A stretch of 64,000 nucleotides of DNA from Sva-07 sp963717385 (GTDB taxonomy: Bacteria > Actinomycetota > Acidimicrobiia > Acidimicrobiales > Ilumatobacteraceae): positions 1-64,000 of the forward strand of contig CAVQWE010000002.1 in assembly GCA_963717385.1 (NCBI GenBank), written 5' to 3'. The position numbers and the translations under genes were made by a program. The first letter of the stretch is position 1, and each line of letters opens with the position of its first letter. The notes under the pieces were generated by a model, which saw only the letters and a list, made by a program, of their open reading frames with translations, was not told where the DNA came from and did not search any database. Of the stretch, positions 62,223-64,000 are shown in pieces.

Positions 62223-62972
62223 ATGCGGGGATACGACGAGCGCTCATACGGAGACGGGTTCGCCGACGTGTACGACGAGTGGTACGCCGACGTCACCGAT
62301 GTCGCCGCCACGGTGACACGGATGGTGCAGCTCACGAGCCCCGCTGGTCGCCTGCTCGAACTCGGTGTCGGCACCGGACGCCTCGCCGTGCCCATGGCCG
62401 AGGCCGGGCTCGTCGTCACCGGCATCGACAGCAGCGACGCGATGCTCGCCAAGCTCGCCGAGCGCGACGGCGAGCGGCGAGTTGATGCGATCCTCGGCGA
62501 CATGATCGACGACCTCCCCGACGGGCCGTTCGAGTCGGTGCTCGTGGCATACAACACGATCTTCAATCTCCTCGTCGAGGGCGATCAGCAGCGCCTGTTC
62601 CACGAGGTCGCTCGACGCCTCGAACCTGGTGGTGTGTTCGTCGTCGAGGCGTTCGTCCCTGATCTCCACCCCGACGGCAATTCGTCGATGGTCGACGTGC
62701 GTTCGATGGCTGTCGATCATGTCGTGCTGTCGGTGTCGAGCCACCGTCACGGCGATCAGCGAGCCGAAGGGCAGTTCATCCAACTGTCCGAGTCGGGTGG
62801 TGTTCGGCTGCGACCGTGGTCGATCCGGTGGGCAACACCGCCTCAGCTCGATGCGATGGCAACCGCAGCGGGGTTTCGACTCGCCGATCGATGGGCCGAC
62901 ATGGCAGGCACTCCCTTCACCGACGACAGCACGCAGCACGTCACGGTCTACCGGCGGGTGGCGCCACGATGA
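62223..62972 (+). CDS. SAM-dependent methyltransferase (class I)
   Basis: This 249-residue protein has motif I LLELGVGTGRLAVPMAEAG (about residues 43-61), the acidic residue in VVTGIDSSDAMLAKL and motif IV-like VLVAYNTIFNLL. The C-terminal half carries an insert (RLRPWSIRWATPPQLDAMAT) found in small-molecule methyltransferases. The substrate is unknown. ATG 62223; the stop overlaps the next ATG (ATGA). Intact. Confidence 0.87.
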   Translation: MRGYDERSYGDGFADVYDEWYADVTDVAATVTRMVQLTSPAGRLLELGVGTGRLAVPMAEAGLVVTGIDSSDAMLAKLAERDGERRVDAILGDMIDDLPDGPFESVLVAYNTIFNLLVEGDQQRLFHEVARRLEPGGVFVVEAFVPDLHPDGNSSMVDVRSMAVDHVVLSVSSHRHGDQRAEGQFIQLSESGGVRLRPWSIRWATPPQLDAMATAAGFRLADRWADMAGTPFTDDSTQHVTVYRRVAPR

Positions 62973-63817
62973 CGGCACCCAAGTTCGGGCTGGGCGTACC
63001 GAACGGTGGCGACTTCGCCGACCCGGCCCGTCTCGCCACCCTTGCAGCCGCCGCCGAGTCGGCCGGCTGGGACGGCTTCTTCCTGTGGGACCACGTCATC
63101 CGACGACAACCGTGGCAGCCGATGATCGACCCATGGGTCGCGCTCGCTGCCGTCGCCGGCACCACCGACCGGATCGTCATCGGCCCGATGGTCACACCGC
63201 TCGCACGGCGGCGCGTCTCGGTGGTCGCACGCCAGTCGGTGACCCTCGACCTGCTCAGCGGCGGGCGACTTCGCCTGGGAGTTGGCCTCGGTGCCCCCGA
63301 CGACGAGTTCACACGGTTCGGCGAGGACGCCGACCCGAAACGTCGGGCGCGGATCCTCGACGAATCGCTCGACGCGCTGCAGTTGCTGTGGACGGGGACG
63401 ACCGTGTCGTTCCGCGGCGAACACGTGGTGCTCGACGACGTCGAGTTCACGCCGACACCGGTGCACGGACGCATCCCGATCTGGGTGGCCGGTGGCTGGC
63501 CGGGCGGCGCACCGTTCCGTCGGGCAGCTCGCTTCGACGGTGTCTGGCCGGTGGCGAGGGCAGGCGGCTATCTCGGCGTCGACGACTTCATCGAGTGCGT
63601 CAACGCGGTCGACGACCTCCGTGCCGACAGCGGCCACGACGGGCCGTTCGACGCGTGCTTCATCGACCGCAGCCCAGCCGGCGGCAATGCCGAGACCTCC
63701 GACAAGCTGGGCCGGCTCGGCGCCGGAGGGATGACGTGGTGGATCGATTCGCTCGACGACCCCAGCATCGCATTCGAACAACACCTCGCCCGTGTGCACG
63801 CCGGCCCCCCGGCCTGA
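62969..63817 (+). CDS. LLM-class flavin (F420 or FMN) dependent oxidoreductase
   Basis: This 282-residue luciferase-like barrel enzyme starts KFGLGVPNGGDFADPARLAT and shows GWDGFFLWDHVIRRQPWQP, RIVIGPMVTPLARRRVSVVA and DLLSGGRLRLGVGLGAPDDE, typical of F420-dependent members, though FMN cannot be excluded. It is coupled to the methyltransferase by an ATGA overlap, suggesting a two-step modification of one metabolite. Intact. Confidence 0.87.
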   Translation: MTAPKFGLGVPNGGDFADPARLATLAAAAESAGWDGFFLWDHVIRRQPWQPMIDPWVALAAVAGTTDRIVIGPMVTPLARRRVSVVARQSVTLDLLSGGRLRLGVGLGAPDDEFTRFGEDADPKRRARILDESLDALQLLWTGTTVSFRGEHVVLDDVEFTPTPVHGRIPIWVAGGWPGGAPFRRAARFDGVWPVARAGGYLGVDDFIECVNAVDDLRADSGHDGPFDACFIDRSPAGGNAETSDKLGRLGAGGMTWWIDSLDDPSIAFEQHLARVHAGPPA

Positions 63818-63845
63818 TCGCCGCTCCACCCACGCCAGCGCGCGG

Positions 63846-64000
63846 TCAGAAGGAGTGGTAGCCGCCGTCGATCGTGATGACGTCACCGGTGTGATAGCTC
63901 GACGCCCGGCTCGCGAGATACACCGCCAACCCACCGAAGTCGTCGGCGGTGCCCCAGCGGCGCATCGGCACGCGAGGCAACACGTTGTCGACGAACTTGT
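63846..64000 (-). CDS. Short-chain dehydrogenase, 3' end only
   Basis: The last 50 residues of an SDR whose 5' end lies beyond the window. The readable end contains VPMRRWGTADDFGGLAVYLA and GDVITIDGGYHSF, the standard C-terminus of the family. It is convergent with the LLM oxidoreductase gene. Confidence 0.9.
   Translation of the reverse strand, partial: KFVDNVLPRVPMRRWGTADDFGGLAVYLASRASSYHTGDVITIDGGYHSF

Overview
The window is GC-rich throughout and reads as the chromosome of an actinobacterium. Signs of this are a WhiB-type Fe-S regulator next to a PdtaS-like histidine kinase, an FrhB-family F420 protein, a phosphatase / DUF3090 / SCO1664 block, DUF3107, paired ArsA-like ATPases and a PASTA-domain kinase homologue. 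The overall style (DUF4032, frequent GTG starts, Asp/Glu/Ser/Thr-rich secreted proteins) fits the class Acidimicrobiia, for example an Ilumatobacter relative. That placement is an inference, not proven. Apart from one tRNA-Arg there are no RNA genes, and I saw no CRISPR array, IS element or prophage. No gene-free stretch exceeds about 300 bases.

Layout. 1-5.6 kb (minus): tRNA-Arg(CCG), a secreted DUF4185-like protein, deoC, a DUF4032 kinase-like protein and a GH13 alpha-glucosidase. 5.6-11.4 kb (plus): a LacI regulator and an alpha-glucoside-type ABC importer (binding protein plus two permeases). 11.4-14.5 kb: aldo/keto reductase, SsuD-like flavin monooxygenase and YeiH-type exporter. 14.5-22.9 kb: a MalK/MsmK-type ATPase, a second LacI regulator and a second, maltose-type importer (malE-malF-malG) ending in a cyclomaltodextrinase-like GH13 enzyme. 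22.9-27 kb: a small unknown protein, DNA alkylation repair (ogt and an Ada/AlkA fusion) and an MFS transporter. 27-32.7 kb: a four-gene operon of circularly permuted ATP-grasp, alpha-E, ATP-grasp/alpha-E fusion and transglutaminase. 32.7-33.9 kb: an AbiEi/DUF559-like gene between two copies of a palindromic element. 33.9-37.1 kb: acyl-CoA dehydrogenase, amt and a PII gene. 37-42.7 kb: FrhB-like protein, a lipoprotein, family-5 uracil-DNA glycosylase, and the phosphatase / DUF3090 / SCO1664 cluster. 42.7-46.2 kb: etfBA, a diacylglycerol-kinase-like gene and a phosphodiesterase. 46.2-52.4 kb: whiB, pdtaS-like kinase, two arsA-like ATPases, DUF3107, DJ-1/PfpI and an SDR. 52.4-57.7 kb: a PASTA pseudokinase, a membrane protein and ligA. 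57.7-64 kb: MetE-like protein, membrane protein, mnmA, a cysteine desulfurase, methyltransferase, LLM oxidoreductase and the 3' end of another SDR.

How the genes fit together. Two alpha-glucan/oligosaccharide uptake systems, each with its own LacI regulator and GH13 enzyme, appear to share one ATPase. The same LacI-type operator half-sites stand before the alpha-glucosidase, before the first binding protein and before the ATPase. Both importer operons carry a strong stem-loop between the binding-protein gene and the first permease, which would let the binding protein be made in excess.

Quality warning. About 18 otherwise well-conserved genes, including ones expected to matter (mnmA, amt, malE, malG), are split between reading frames by single small indels. 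Neighbouring long genes (ligA, the ATP-grasp genes, etfAB) are clean. I read this as base-level sequence error rather than gene decay. Such genes are annotated across the break and the break is noted.
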